A stretch of 7,308 nucleotides of DNA from Spirochaetaceae bacterium. Lineage in GTDB: Bacteria; Spirochaetota; Spirochaetia; Treponematales; Breznakiellaceae. Below are positions 1 through 5,482 of this stretch, piece after piece (position 1 is the first letter of the stretch; each line of letters opens with the position of its first letter). Position numbers and translations under genes: made by a program. The stretch spans positions 1-7,308 of the forward strand of contig JAITHR010000102.1 in assembly GCA_031279895.1 (NCBI GenBank). The letters run 5' to 3'. A model generated the notes under the pieces. That model did no database searches. It was given only the letters and a program-made list of their open reading frames with translations, and was not told the DNA's origin.

Positions 1-7
1 CACGTTT

Positions 8-36
8 ATTCTAACCTATCTTTTCGTACATGTCAA
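8..36 (-). promoter_or_regulatory. Sigma-70-type promoter facing left, out of the window
   Basis: On the minus strand the sequence reads TTGACA (positions 36-31), a 17-nt spacer, then TAGAAT (13-8). That is a perfect -35 and a 5/6 -10 at ideal spacing. Transcription would start close to position 1 and run leftward, so the regulated gene lies outside the window. One copy of a direct repeat sits between the two boxes and another just upstream of the -35 (separate entry), which suggests a regulated promoter. The match is seen directly; activity is inferred. Confidence 0.55.
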
Positions 37-57
37 ATGATTTCCAACCTATCTTTT
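9..57 (-). repeat. Pair of 16-bp direct repeats over the leftward promoter
   Basis: The plus-strand word TTCYAACCTATCTTTT occurs at 9-24 and 42-57 with one difference (T or C at the fourth base). The copies are 33 bp apart, close to three helical turns, so they lie on nearly the same DNA face. On the minus strand the core is AAAAGATAGGTT. One copy covers the spacer and part of the -10 of the leftward promoter, and the other lies upstream of its -35. This layout is what a tandem operator would look like. The binding protein is unknown. Confidence 0.5.
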
Positions 58-66
58 ACCGCTGTG

Positions 67-109
67 CCGCCTTATATCCCCAGCCCTAAAGGGCGGGGTT
101 TTACGGCGG
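67..109. other. Two-tier palindromic hairpin typical of IS200/IS605 element ends
   Basis: The inner stem is CCCC (78-81), a bulged A, GCCC (83-86), loop TAAA, GGGC (91-94) and GGGG (95-98). The outer stem is CCGCC (67-71) with GGCGG (105-109). The wording around it, CTTATATCCCC before and GGGGTTTTACGGCG after, matches my recollection of subterminal hairpins in IS200/IS605-family elements. A TTGAT pentamer follows at 112-116, the left target word I recall for ISDra2-like members. The hairpin is seen directly; the family label rests on memory. It could also be a simple factor-independent terminator with a short T-run. Confidence 0.45.
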
Positions 110-140
110 TTTTGATAAAAAATAAAAAGCAAAAAATTTC

Positions 141-167
141 TAAAGCGCCTAGATATATGTCCGATAT
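141..167 (+). promoter_or_regulatory. Sigma-28 (FliA)-like promoter, distal to flaB
   Basis: TAAAGCGC (141-148), an 11-nt spacer and TCCGATAT (160-167) compare with the consensus TAAAGTTT-N11-GCCGATAA. Eleven of 16 positions match, including TAAAG and CCGATA, with the correct spacer. Spirochaete flagellins are commonly sigma-28 dependent, and I see no better promoter nearer to flaB. If it drives flaB, the leader would be about 515 nt and would include the structured, element-like region. It might instead drive only the structured RNA. The match is moderate. Confidence 0.4.
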
Positions 168-231
168 TTATAAAAGATTGCTGTAAAACCTACGCCTTAT
201 AGAGAAATGGACAAAATGAAAAAGAGGAAAA

Positions 232-419
232 AAGGCGGAAGGTCTATAAGGCGGGGCGATGATTTTGGCACATGGAATAGATAACAGACCGCCTCGCGTT
301 GTGGTACGGCAAAACGTCAAACAGACCTACCCGTGCGCAACGCGGGAATGGGGAGCCGGTCTTGAAAGAGACCCGAACTTCAAGCCCAAACCCCTAGAAA
401 ATAGGCTTGGGTAGTTGAC
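232..419 (+). ncRNA. Structured RNA candidate resembling a TnpB omega-RNA / right-end RNA
   Basis: Several stems follow in order. AGGCGG-AAG-GTCT (232-245) can pair with AGAC-CGCCT (286-294). CGCGTTG (295-301) pairs perfectly with CAACGCG (338-344), and inside it GTACGG (304-309) pairs with CCGTGC (331-336). GGTCTT-GAAA-GAGACC (358-373) is a 6-bp stem with a GNRA tetraloop. CCCAA (385-389) and CCTA (393-396) pair with TAGG (402-405) and TTGGG (407-411) around a GAAAA loop. The block ends TAGTTGAC at 412-419. In TnpB elements the omega-RNA scaffold ends exactly at the right cleavage site and the guide is the flanking DNA, which here would begin at 420. The stems are seen; the omega-RNA identity is inferred. 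Confidence 0.4.
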
Positions 420-461
420 AAACCGGAACAAGACGGCTTGTTAGGCTGTTTTATTCACGAT

Positions 462-588
462 TATTCTTGCGGGGCGCAAGAATACCATGCCTGCGGAGGA
501 TAAGATCCGCGCACTTATTGGGCTTGTCCAAAGCGCGTGTCTTGCCATTGAAACAGGAAGCCGTATGCGTTAGTACACGGTAGCTCAC
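462..588 (+). other. Second hairpin-rich stretch upstream of flaB, ending TAGCTCAC
   Basis: A perfect 10-bp stem, TATTCTTGCG-GGG-CGCAAGAATA, spans 462-484. GCGGA/TCCGC (493-497 with 506-510) and the mutually exclusive CGCGC/GCGCG (508-512 with 533-537), enclosing TTGG/CCAA (518-521 with 528-531), follow. The stretch closes with TAGCTCAC (581-588), like the TAGTTGAC that ends the preceding block. A plus frame open from 419 to TAG 581-583 ends in LPLKQEAVCVSTR, which has the flavour of a TnpB C-terminal tail, but I cannot confirm it. Interpretations: a second decayed element end, or a structured flaB leader. The rest of the gap, 589-674, shows only small stems such as CACGG-ATG-CCGTG and no gene. 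Confidence 0.3.
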
Positions 589-674
589 AAACCCAACACC
601 CTTGCCATCCCGGAGAGGGGTTGATGATACTGGCGAGGCACGGATGCCGTGGCGCCCCAAAGGACGCCGAAGCC

Positions 675-681
675 AAAGGAG
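675..681 (+). promoter_or_regulatory. Strong Shine-Dalgarno for flaB
   Basis: AAAGGAG ends 9 nt before ATG 691. It fixes the flaB start, which also agrees with the family's conserved N-terminus. It is the only strong, conventionally placed site in front of an undisputed start codon in this window. Confidence 0.8.
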
Positions 682-690
682 TAACGTTTT

Positions 691-1551
691 ATGATTATTA
701 ATCACAACTTGAGCGCGATGTTCGCTGATAGGTCTCTCAGAACTACTCAGACTAATCTGACCAAGAACATGGAGAAACTATCAAGCGGCCTGCGGGTCAA
801 TCGAGCAGGTGACGATCCTTCGGGACTCGCGGTTTCGGAAAAACTGCGAAGCCAGATTCGGGGCTTGAATCAAGCGTCCACCAATGCCCAAAACGGCATC
901 TCGTTTATTCAAACCACTGAGGGCTATCTCCAGGAAAGCCAAGATATTCTACAGCGCATCCGAGAACTGGCGGTGCAGTCCTCAAATGGTATCTATACCG
1001 CCGACGACCGCACCTACATACAGATCGAGGTTTCCGCGCTCATCGACGAATTGGATCGCATCGCGTCCCACGCTCAGTTTAACGGTATGAATATGCTCAC
1101 CGGCAGGTTCAGCCGGCCTGTGGGGGACAACATCATTACCGCTTCCATGTGGCTTCATATCGGCGCCAACATGGACCAGCGGGAACAGGTGTTTATCGGC
1201 ACCATGACCTCCAAAGCGCTGGGAGTGCGGGTCGTGGGGGATGAAAGCATTCTCAGCCTTGAAGATCCAGATATGGCGAACCGCGCTATCGGCACCCTTG
1301 ATGAAGCCTTGAAACGGGTAAGCAAGCAACGCGCCGACCTTGGCGGGTATCAAAACCGGCTTGAACACGCCATCGTCGGTATTGATGTGGGGGCGGAAAA
1401 TATGCAGGCCGCCGAATCCCGCATCCGCGATACGAATATGGCTAATGAAATGGTCACGTATACCAAAAACCAGATCCTAAGCCAGGCCGGAACCGCAATG
1501 TTGGCGCAAGCCAACCAAAGAACCCAGGGTATTCTCCAGCTATTACAATAG
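691..1551 (+). CDS. flaB: Periplasmic flagellar filament core protein FlaB (flagellin)
   Basis: Flagellin subunit that polymerises into the core of the spirochaete periplasmic flagellum, exported by the flagellar type III pathway without a cleaved signal peptide. At 286 residues it has the usual FlaB length. The N-terminal D0/D1 region (about 1-140) carries [39 protein letters not shown] (28-50) and the heptad-rich [11 protein letters not shown]. The short central part has [14 protein letters not shown] (152-165). The C-terminal D1/D0 region has [26 protein letters not shown] (222-247) and ends [20 protein letters not shown]. There is no outer-domain insertion, as expected for FlaB. One small deviation is Pro43 where DASGLA is common. 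A strong Shine-Dalgarno precedes it and a terminator follows, so it looks monocistronic. Which FlaB paralogue it is cannot be told. The long leader is unusual. Confidence 0.97.
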   Translation: MIINHNLSAMFADRSLRTTQTNLTKNMEKLSSGLRVNRAGDDPSGLAVSEKLRSQIRGLNQASTNAQNGISFIQTTEGYLQESQDILQRIRELAVQSSNGIYTADDRTYIQIEVSALIDELDRIASHAQFNGMNMLTGRFSRPVGDNIITASMWLHIGANMDQREQVFIGTMTSKALGVRVVGDESILSLEDPDMANRAIGTLDEALKRVSKQRADLGGYQNRLEHAIVGIDVGAENMQAAESRIRDTNMANEMVTYTKNQILSQAGTAMLAQANQRTQGILQLLQ

Positions 1552-1585
1552 TCAGGGAATAAACATAGAATACTCCTAAACAAAG

Positions 1586-1615
1586 CGCTGTTCTAACCCG
1601 GAACGGCGTTTTTTT
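1586..1615 (+). terminator. Factor-independent terminator of flaB
   Basis: CGCTGTTC (1586-1593), a 7-nt loop and GAACGGCG (1601-1608), with one T-G pair, are followed by seven T (1609-1615). It lies 35 nt after the flaB stop, before the 3' end of the convergent symporter gene. No comparable terminator is clear for the symporter on the minus strand between 1683 and 1616. Confidence 0.85.
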
Positions 1616-1683
1616 ATCCTGTCCGCTGTAAAACCCCAGAAAAACCTTTGGTATCAATACCTGACTTCCAACAGAGCCGGCGC

Positions 1684-2898
1684 CTAACTAGGATTTTCTT
1701 CCCGCAAGCCGCTCATCGTGGCGATTGTGTAGGTGGCAAACGACGCTATCATCACATCCAGAAAGGTTCCTACAGCAATAAGATAGAACGCAAGCGGCTT
1801 GAGTATAAGATAGCCCGCTTCAAAGCCCTTGCCATAATGGATACACAGCGCTGCCAATGCGGTATACGCGCCGTCTCCCGGGTAGCGGGCAAGGAGGAGG
1901 GAAAGCACCACTCCCTCAAATCCGATGATGAGAATGTCGGGAAATAAATCCAACTTGAGACTGGAATAGGACTGAATAACCACCACCAACGTGATAGCCG
2001 CCACCATAGCGCTACCGGATCTGCCAAAGGTGGTCAAAAGAGGAATAGTTATCGCGTTTACCCGGCGCCGCACGCCTAAGTGTTCTTTGGCATGGTGAAT
2101 GACCACCGGAATAGCGAAGGTTATGTCCCCGGAAAAGAATCCGGTCAGCGCCGGCCCCAAGGCCCCGCGCAGGACTATCCATGGATTTCGCTTTCCGCCG
2201 AAGAAACAGAAAAAAACCGGCAGCGCCACAAAGCCCAGTACGCCGCTCAAAATGGCCAGAAGCGCCATGACGCTTTGGAATAGGTCTTCCTGCAAGGCCT
2301 GGTGATACCGAACTGCCCAGTAGGCGCTTAGGGTTATCATAACCAGCCCCAATATCTCCGCGAAAAACGAGCCGATATAATAAAAGATATGGGAGAGGGA
2401 ATCTATCAGCGTGATAACCGGTTTGGTGAACGTCCGGTCGTATGAAAGGCCCATGCCCAGAAAGAAGGCAAACACGCAGAGCGGGAAAAAGTATGCCCCG
2501 TCTGTAGCCAGTATGTTCACCGGAAACAAATCGCTTATATTTTCCAGCGGGTTCATGGAAACCATCGGGACTTGTTCTCCTGTGAGGATGGGGATACGGA
2601 TAGTGGGGGCAAGGTAGATGACCGCGATGCCGGTAAGGACGACAAAAAAAGCGGTAAGGATCATCACGAAAAATGTGCGGAATACCAGCCTCCAGAAAAG
2701 TCCGTCTTGGCGTAGTTCATAGACGGCAATGGTGAGGGAGAATATCAGCATCGGCACCATCATGTAGCGTCCGATTTTGACGCCCATGTGCGCGAACCAG
2801 GAGAGAACCGCCCCAATCGTCTCATTGTCGTACGGGAGAAACCACCCCAGCAGGAATCCCAGGAGAGAACCGACTAAAAGTTTTGTCCAGACCTTCAT
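1684..2898 (-). CDS. Divergent DAACS-type sodium:dicarboxylate/amino-acid symporter homologue
   Basis: Multi-pass inner-membrane protein of 404 residues, the usual length for the GltP/DctA/GltPh family, which imports glutamate, aspartate or C4-dicarboxylates with Na+ or H+. Hydrophobic segments lie at about 6-23, 31-61, 71-98, 136-152, 171-196, 206-233, 281-310, 319-338 and 366-394. The C-terminal half follows the family plan: an HP1-like loop (FFSGDITFAIP, 254-264), a TM7-like segment with FGRSGSA (291-297), a glycine-rich HP2-like stretch (YPGDGAYTAL, 339-348) and a last helix containing Asp381. Key motifs differ. The serine-rich HP1 tip is FSGD, the NMDGT sodium motif is replaced by GRSGS, and the usual R/D/N pattern of the last helix is not evident. 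Substrate is therefore uncertain. ATG 2898 has no Shine-Dalgarno. Convergent with flaB. Confidence 0.8.
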   Translation of the reverse strand: MKVWTKLLVGSLLGFLLGWFLPYDNETIGAVLSWFAHMGVKIGRYMMVPMLIFSLTIAVYELRQDGLFWRLVFRTFFVMILTAFFVVLTGIAVIYLAPTIRIPILTGEQVPMVSMNPLENISDLFPVNILATDGAYFFPLCVFAFFLGMGLSYDRTFTKPVITLIDSLSHIFYYIGSFFAEILGLVMITLSAYWAVRYHQALQEDLFQSVMALLAILSGVLGFVALPVFFCFFGGKRNPWIVLRGALGPALTGFFSGDITFAIPVVIHHAKEHLGVRRRVNAITIPLLTTFGRSGSAMVAAITLVVVIQSYSSLKLDLFPDILIIGFEGVVLSLLLARYPGDGAYTALAALCIHYGKGFEAGYLILKPLAFYLIAVGTFLDVMIASFATYTIATMSGLREENPS

Positions 2899-2906
2899 AA
2901 TTTATA

Positions 2907-2935
2907 AACATATCTGATAGGAAAACCTCTGGCAA
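2907..2935 (-). promoter_or_regulatory. Possible promoter of the symporter gene
   Basis: On the minus strand TTGCCA (2935-2930), a 17-nt spacer and TATGTT (2912-2907) form a 5/6 -35 and a 4/6 -10. Transcription would begin about 2900, right at the ATG (2898), which fits the absence of a Shine-Dalgarno site. An imperfect hairpin (2963-2986; CGCG/CGCG and CGT/ACG arms) lies farther upstream. Modest match only. Confidence 0.35.
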
Positions 2936-3030
2936 CCCCCTAATACCTGCGAGAAGCGAAGGCGCGAACGTTTTTCTACGAGCGCGGCGCTAAATTCATA
3001 GATAAAATGATAAAATATTGATAATAAGTA

Positions 3031-3059
3031 TTGACCTTATATCCATAAATGAGTATAGT
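3031..3059 (+). promoter_or_regulatory. Promoter of tRNA-Asn
   Basis: TTGACC (3031-3036), 17 nt, then TATAGT (3054-3059); both boxes match 5/6. The predicted start, near 3066, is a few bases before the mature tRNA 5' end at 3070. Confidence 0.75.
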
Positions 3060-3069
3060 TTAAATACAT

Positions 3070-3142
3070 TCCCTTGTAGCTCAGTTGGCAGAGCAAGTGG
3101 CTGTTAACCACTGGGTCGCTGGTTCAAGTCCGGCCGAGGGAG
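3070..3142 (+). tRNA. tRNA-Asn (anticodon GUU)
   Basis: Complete 73-nt cloverleaf that decodes AAC and AAU. The acceptor stem TCCCTTG (3070-3076) pairs with CGAGGGA (3135-3141) with one T-G pair. The D stem is GCTC/GAGC (3079-3082, 3091-3094). The anticodon stem AGTGG/CCACT (3096-3100, 3108-3112) holds loop CTGTTAA with GTT at 3103-3105. The T stem GCTGG/CCGGC (3118-3122, 3130-3134) encloses TTCAAGT. The discriminator base is G3142. The 3' CCA is not encoded, so it must be added after transcription. The gene is a single unit with its own promoter and terminator. Confidence 0.96.
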
Positions 3143-3144
3143 CG

Positions 3145-3173
3145 AAAGCCTATCCAACAGGATAGGCTTTTTT
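3145..3173 (+). terminator. Terminator of tRNA-Asn
   Basis: AAAGCCTATCC (3145-3155), loop AACA and GGATAGGCTTT (3160-3170) form a perfect 11-bp stem running into T residues. It starts three bases after the tRNA. Confidence 0.92.
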
Positions 3174-3186
3174 AATGCCCGTCGCG

Positions 3187-3202
3187 CCGCGGGAAGCCGC
3201 GG
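3187..3202. other. Small GC hairpin between the tRNA terminator and the next promoter
   Basis: CCGCGG, loop GAAG, CCGCGG (3187-3192 and 3197-3202), followed by TAAAAATA. There is no T-run, so it is not an obvious terminator on the plus strand. It may insulate the downstream promoter; role unknown. Confidence 0.4.
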
Positions 3203-3211
3203 TAAAAATAC

Positions 3212-3238
3212 TTAAGTTTTTCCTTTTTCTCCCGATAA
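3212..3238 (+). promoter_or_regulatory. Strong sigma-28 (FliA) promoter match
   Basis: TTAAGTTT (3212-3219), exactly 11 nt, then CCCGATAA (3231-3238). Against TAAAGTTT-N11-GCCGATAA, 14 of 16 positions agree with the exact spacer. It sits 7 nt before the start codon at 3246, so the transcript would start at or almost at the ATG. It places the downstream gene in the flagellar late-gene regulon. Confidence 0.65.
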
Positions 3239-3245
3239 TAAAAGA

Positions 3246-4280
3246 ATGATATGGGCTGCGCACTTATCAAAAAAGTTATGGTTCATACTGTTGTGTTCCC
3301 TGCTATTTATACCGTTTCCTTTCTCCGCTACCCCCCAGGAAGTTCCGGTTTCGTCTCTAAACGCAGGTTCCCACGTCATTAAACCCGGAGCCGCCGGCCT
3401 GTTCCCCTCTCTCTATTTCATGGACAATGTGCGGTCCATAAGAACCCAGGAAGCCGCAAAATCCTATTGGGTCCCGTCGGAAGAGGAAGTCAGGCCGGTG
3501 CCGGAACCTTCTATCCTGCTCAATAACGATATTCTCGCGTTCTACGGACATCCGAACTCCACAAAGATGGGTATTCTGGGGAGATATTCGATAGAAGAAC
3601 TGGATTCCCGCCTTACCAAACTGACTGCGGAATACCGGGCCGTGAGCGGCGGCAGGGGAGTGCGTAAAGCGTTCTATCTTATCTACGGCACCGTCTGGCC
3701 CAAGGGGGAAATCGGCATCATCGGCGAAGAACTTCTCATGCGCTACATAAATTACGCCTTAAAGCACGACATCCTCATCTTTATTGACCACCAAATCGGA
3801 AAATACCATCCCCTTGATTCGATAAAAAGAATGTTTCCCTACCTCCGCTACCCGAACGTGCATCTTGCCCTTGATCCGGAATGGCGGACCACCAAGCCCA
3901 TGAAAGAGATAGGCTCGGTAACCGCCGACGAGATTAACCAAGCCCAAAAAGCTATGGAAGATTATATGGTGGCCAACAAAATCCCGGGAGAGCGGCTCCT
4001 TGTCATCCACCAATTCAATGTAAACATGATTTCCAATCGGGAGCGGGTGCGTACCAACTTCGAGCGCGTCCGGCTGGTACACTGCGCCGACGGATTCGGC
4101 CCCCCGCACCTCAAGCGGGACTCCTACGCAATGAACGCCAGGGCCGCCAATATGCCGATTAAAGGCTTCAAGCTCTTCTATAACTTCGGCATACCCGGCG
4201 CCGGCTACGACAACCCCCTCCTCACGCCCAAACAGGTCTTTGAACTAAACCCCCGCCCCTATATTATTATGTATCAGTAA
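3246..4280 (+). CDS. Exported protein of unknown function, probably motility-regulon member
   Basis: Protein of 344 residues that I do not recognise as a named family. Residues 1-28 look like a signal peptide: KK at 9-10, hydrophobic 11-26, likely cleavage after FSA (26-28). C17 seems too early for a lipobox. The mature part has alternating strand/helix blocks with conserved-looking acidic and aromatic words: FYGHPNS (99-105), IFIDHQIGKYHPLD (178-191), LALDPEWR (207-214), IGSV (222-225), VIHQFNVNMI (253-262), CADGFGPP (280-287) and GFKLFYNFG (307-315). The spacing suggests a TIM-barrel-like fold. I recall similar LALDPEWR / IGSV / HQF words in uncharacterised secreted actinobacterial proteins, unverified. 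The start has no Shine-Dalgarno but is the first codon after a sigma-28 promoter. The gene overlaps the convergent activase by 7 bp at its 3' end. Confidence 0.85.
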   Translation: MIWAAHLSKKLWFILLCSLLFIPFPFSATPQEVPVSSLNAGSHVIKPGAAGLFPSLYFMDNVRSIRTQEAAKSYWVPSEEEVRPVPEPSILLNNDILAFYGHPNSTKMGILGRYSIEELDSRLTKLTAEYRAVSGGRGVRKAFYLIYGTVWPKGEIGIIGEELLMRYINYALKHDILIFIDHQIGKYHPLDSIKRMFPYLRYPNVHLALDPEWRTTKPMKEIGSVTADEINQAQKAMEDYMVANKIPGERLLVIHQFNVNMISNRERVRTNFERVRLVHCADGFGPPHLKRDSYAMNARAANMPIKGFKLFYNFGIPGAGYDNPLLTPKQVFELNPRPYIIMYQ

Positions 4281-5206
4281 CCTCTCACTTGTATATTCCC
4301 GCGCTTTAAGACCTCCGCAAACGGGATGAGATCTTCCCCCTGTAGCGAGCGGGCGTTGCGGAGCGCGTAGTCCCGTCCGAGAAGCCGGTACTTGTGTTTG
4401 CCGAACTGGTGGAAGGGGAGTATCTCCACTTCCCGCGCCCCCAAAGCCGTCAGCAGGTCGGTGTACGCGGCGGCATCCGCAAGGCTGTCGTTACACCCGG
4501 GAACAATAGGCAGGCGGGGCAGCACGGGCCGACCCTCGTCCAAGGCGGCTTTAAGGTTGGCGATAATAAGGTCGTTATACACGCCGGTCAACTGCCTGTG
4601 TTGTTCTCGGTTATGGTGTTTCAGGTCAAAAAGAATAAAGTCGCATCTGGCGGCCAATCGGGTAAATACCGCCGGCGGCGCAAAGCCGGAAGTTTCGACA
4701 GCCCGATGGATACCCTCGCGGCCAAGACAGGTCAGGAGCGCCTCGGCAAAATCGCTTTGCGCCAGGACCTCGCCGCCGCTCAACGTAACCCCGCCGCCGG
4801 ATTCCTCGTAGAACACCCGATCCTCAAGGCACGCCGTAGCAGCGTCCGCAACGCTCAGCGCCTCTCCGGTCAGGGACAGCGCCTTCCCCGGACACGAGGC
4901 GCAGCACGCGCCGCATCCGGTACAGCGCAGGTGGTTTATCCTTATGGCATCCGTTTCAACGGTTACGGCCTTTTCTGGACACCGGTCAAGGCAGGACCGG
5001 CATCGGACGCACTCGGATTCATTCCAGAGAACCTGTACCTTCATCCCTTGCGATTCGGGATTGGAACACCAGAGGCAGGAGAGGGGGCATCCTTTCAAGA
5101 ACACGGTGGTTCTGATCCCCGGCCCGTCATGGATACTGTATTTCTGTATGTTGAAAATAACGCCGCGCATACTCCTTAAAACCAGAGAGCGCCCCAAAGG
5201 TAACAC
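4274..5206 (-). CDS. Glycyl radical enzyme activating protein (radical SAM activase)
   Basis: Cytoplasmic radical-SAM enzyme that uses S-adenosylmethionine and a [4Fe-4S] cluster to install the glycyl radical on a partner such as a diol/glycerol dehydratase, decarboxylase or pyruvate formate-lyase-like enzyme. Numbered from GTG 5206, MRGVIFNIQKYSIHDGPGIR (13-32) is followed by the SAM-cluster cysteines C40, C44 and C47 (CPLSCLWC). A ferredoxin-like insert has two clusters: C66, C69, C72, C76 and C95, C98, C101, C105. SGGEVLAQ (143-150) is the SAM-binding GGE motif, with V where P is usual. The 310-residue length is typical for the insert-bearing type. Start: GTG 5206 has GGAGG 6 nt upstream, while the family usually begins at the inner ATG (5170), whose AAGGAG is only 1 nt away. 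No glycyl radical enzyme lies in this window, so the partner is unknown. Confidence 0.93.
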   Translation of the reverse strand: MLPLGRSLVLRSMRGVIFNIQKYSIHDGPGIRTTVFLKGCPLSCLWCSNPESQGMKVQVLWNESECVRCRSCLDRCPEKAVTVETDAIRINHLRCTGCGACCASCPGKALSLTGEALSVADAATACLEDRVFYEESGGGVTLSGGEVLAQSDFAEALLTCLGREGIHRAVETSGFAPPAVFTRLAARCDFILFDLKHHNREQHRQLTGVYNDLIIANLKAALDEGRPVLPRLPIVPGCNDSLADAAAYTDLLTALGAREVEILPFHQFGKHKYRLLGRDYALRNARSLQGEDLIPFAEVLKRGNIQVRGY

Positions 5207-5212
5207 CCGCCG

Positions 5213-5217
5213 CCTCC
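5213..5217 (-). promoter_or_regulatory. Ribosome binding site favouring the GTG start of the activase
   Basis: On the minus strand GGAGG (5217-5213) ends 6 nt before GTG 5206. The rival ATG at 5170 has AAGGAG (5177-5172) separated by one base, normally too close. The spacer is GC-rich, so a chance GGAGG is possible. Family N-termini favour the ATG; site spacing favours the GTG. Confidence 0.4.
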
Positions 5218-5352
5218 GGTGGTTCCTGCACGGCTGCCTGCGGTAAGCGAATGGCGCGACACCGTGTCCAATTACTTCACCGGCGCCGTTTAGTCGCGGC
5301 TACGCTCGCGCCGCCGCTACCGGTTTGTACGCGCCGCGTTGTAGCGCGTGGG

Positions 5353-5442
5353 TAAGCGGACGCCGCCCGCTTAGAGGCGCGGTACAGGAAGCTTATATGC
5401 CGCCGCCGCCGGCGGTGCCTCCGTCGCTGACGGTGCCGGCGG
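5353..5442. repeat. GC-rich palindrome cluster in front of folC
   Basis: TAAGCGG (5353-5359) and CCGCTTA (5367-5373) form a perfect 7-bp hairpin. CCGCCGGC (5406-5413) pairs with GCCGGCGG (5435-5442), enclosing CCGTC-GCT-GACGG (5421-5433). Positions 5385-5415 are a dispersed repeat, 28/31 identical to 7142-7172 on the other side of folC. The remainder of the 5207-5444 spacer is GC-rich with no gene I can support. It resembles a REP-like intergenic element. Confidence 0.6.
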
Positions 5443-5444
5443 AC

Positions 5445-5473
5445 TTGACAATTCAGGGATCCGTATCCACAAT
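5445..5473 (+). promoter_or_regulatory. Promoter of folC
   Basis: TTGACA (5445-5450), 17 nt, CACAAT (5468-5473): a perfect -35 and a 4/6 -10. The expected start, about 5480, is only a few bases before ATG 5483, so the mRNA would have almost no leader. Confidence 0.55.
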
Positions 5474-5482
5474 GAGATTGTT

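Larger units (their letters stand above)
112..419 (+). mobile_element. Possible non-autonomous or decayed IS200/IS605-like (TnpB-type) element
   Basis: The candidate borders are TTGAT (112-116) on the left and TTGAC (415-419) on the right, the pair I recall for ISDra2-type elements. No TnpA or full TnpB gene fits in about 300 bp. The right half folds into successive hairpins (see the ncRNA entry), as the right ends of TnpB elements do. Two overlapping plus frames are open there. ATG 259 to TAG 412-414 gives 51 residues containing NVKQTYPCATREWGAG. The other frame, open from 281 to TAG 395-397, contains GEPVLKETRTSS. Either could be a TnpB C-terminal tail, but neither is a confident match. An 11-bp inverted repeat, CGCCTTATAGA (193-203) with TCTATAAGGCG (243-253), lies inside. 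The left boundary is the least certain part. Confidence 0.35.

Noticed and set aside
415..443. TTGACA at 415-420 as a -35 for flaB
   Set aside because: The hexamer 17 nt downstream (TTGTTA) is not a credible -10; TTGAC is better read as an element terminus.
451..705. 84-codon minus-strand frame upstream of flaB
   Set aside because: No recognisable domain; it crosses the flaB Shine-Dalgarno and start, and the region is better explained by hairpins.
4394..5179. 261-codon plus-strand frame antisense to the activase
   Set aside because: No recognisable domain; the opposite strand encodes a motif-complete radical SAM protein.
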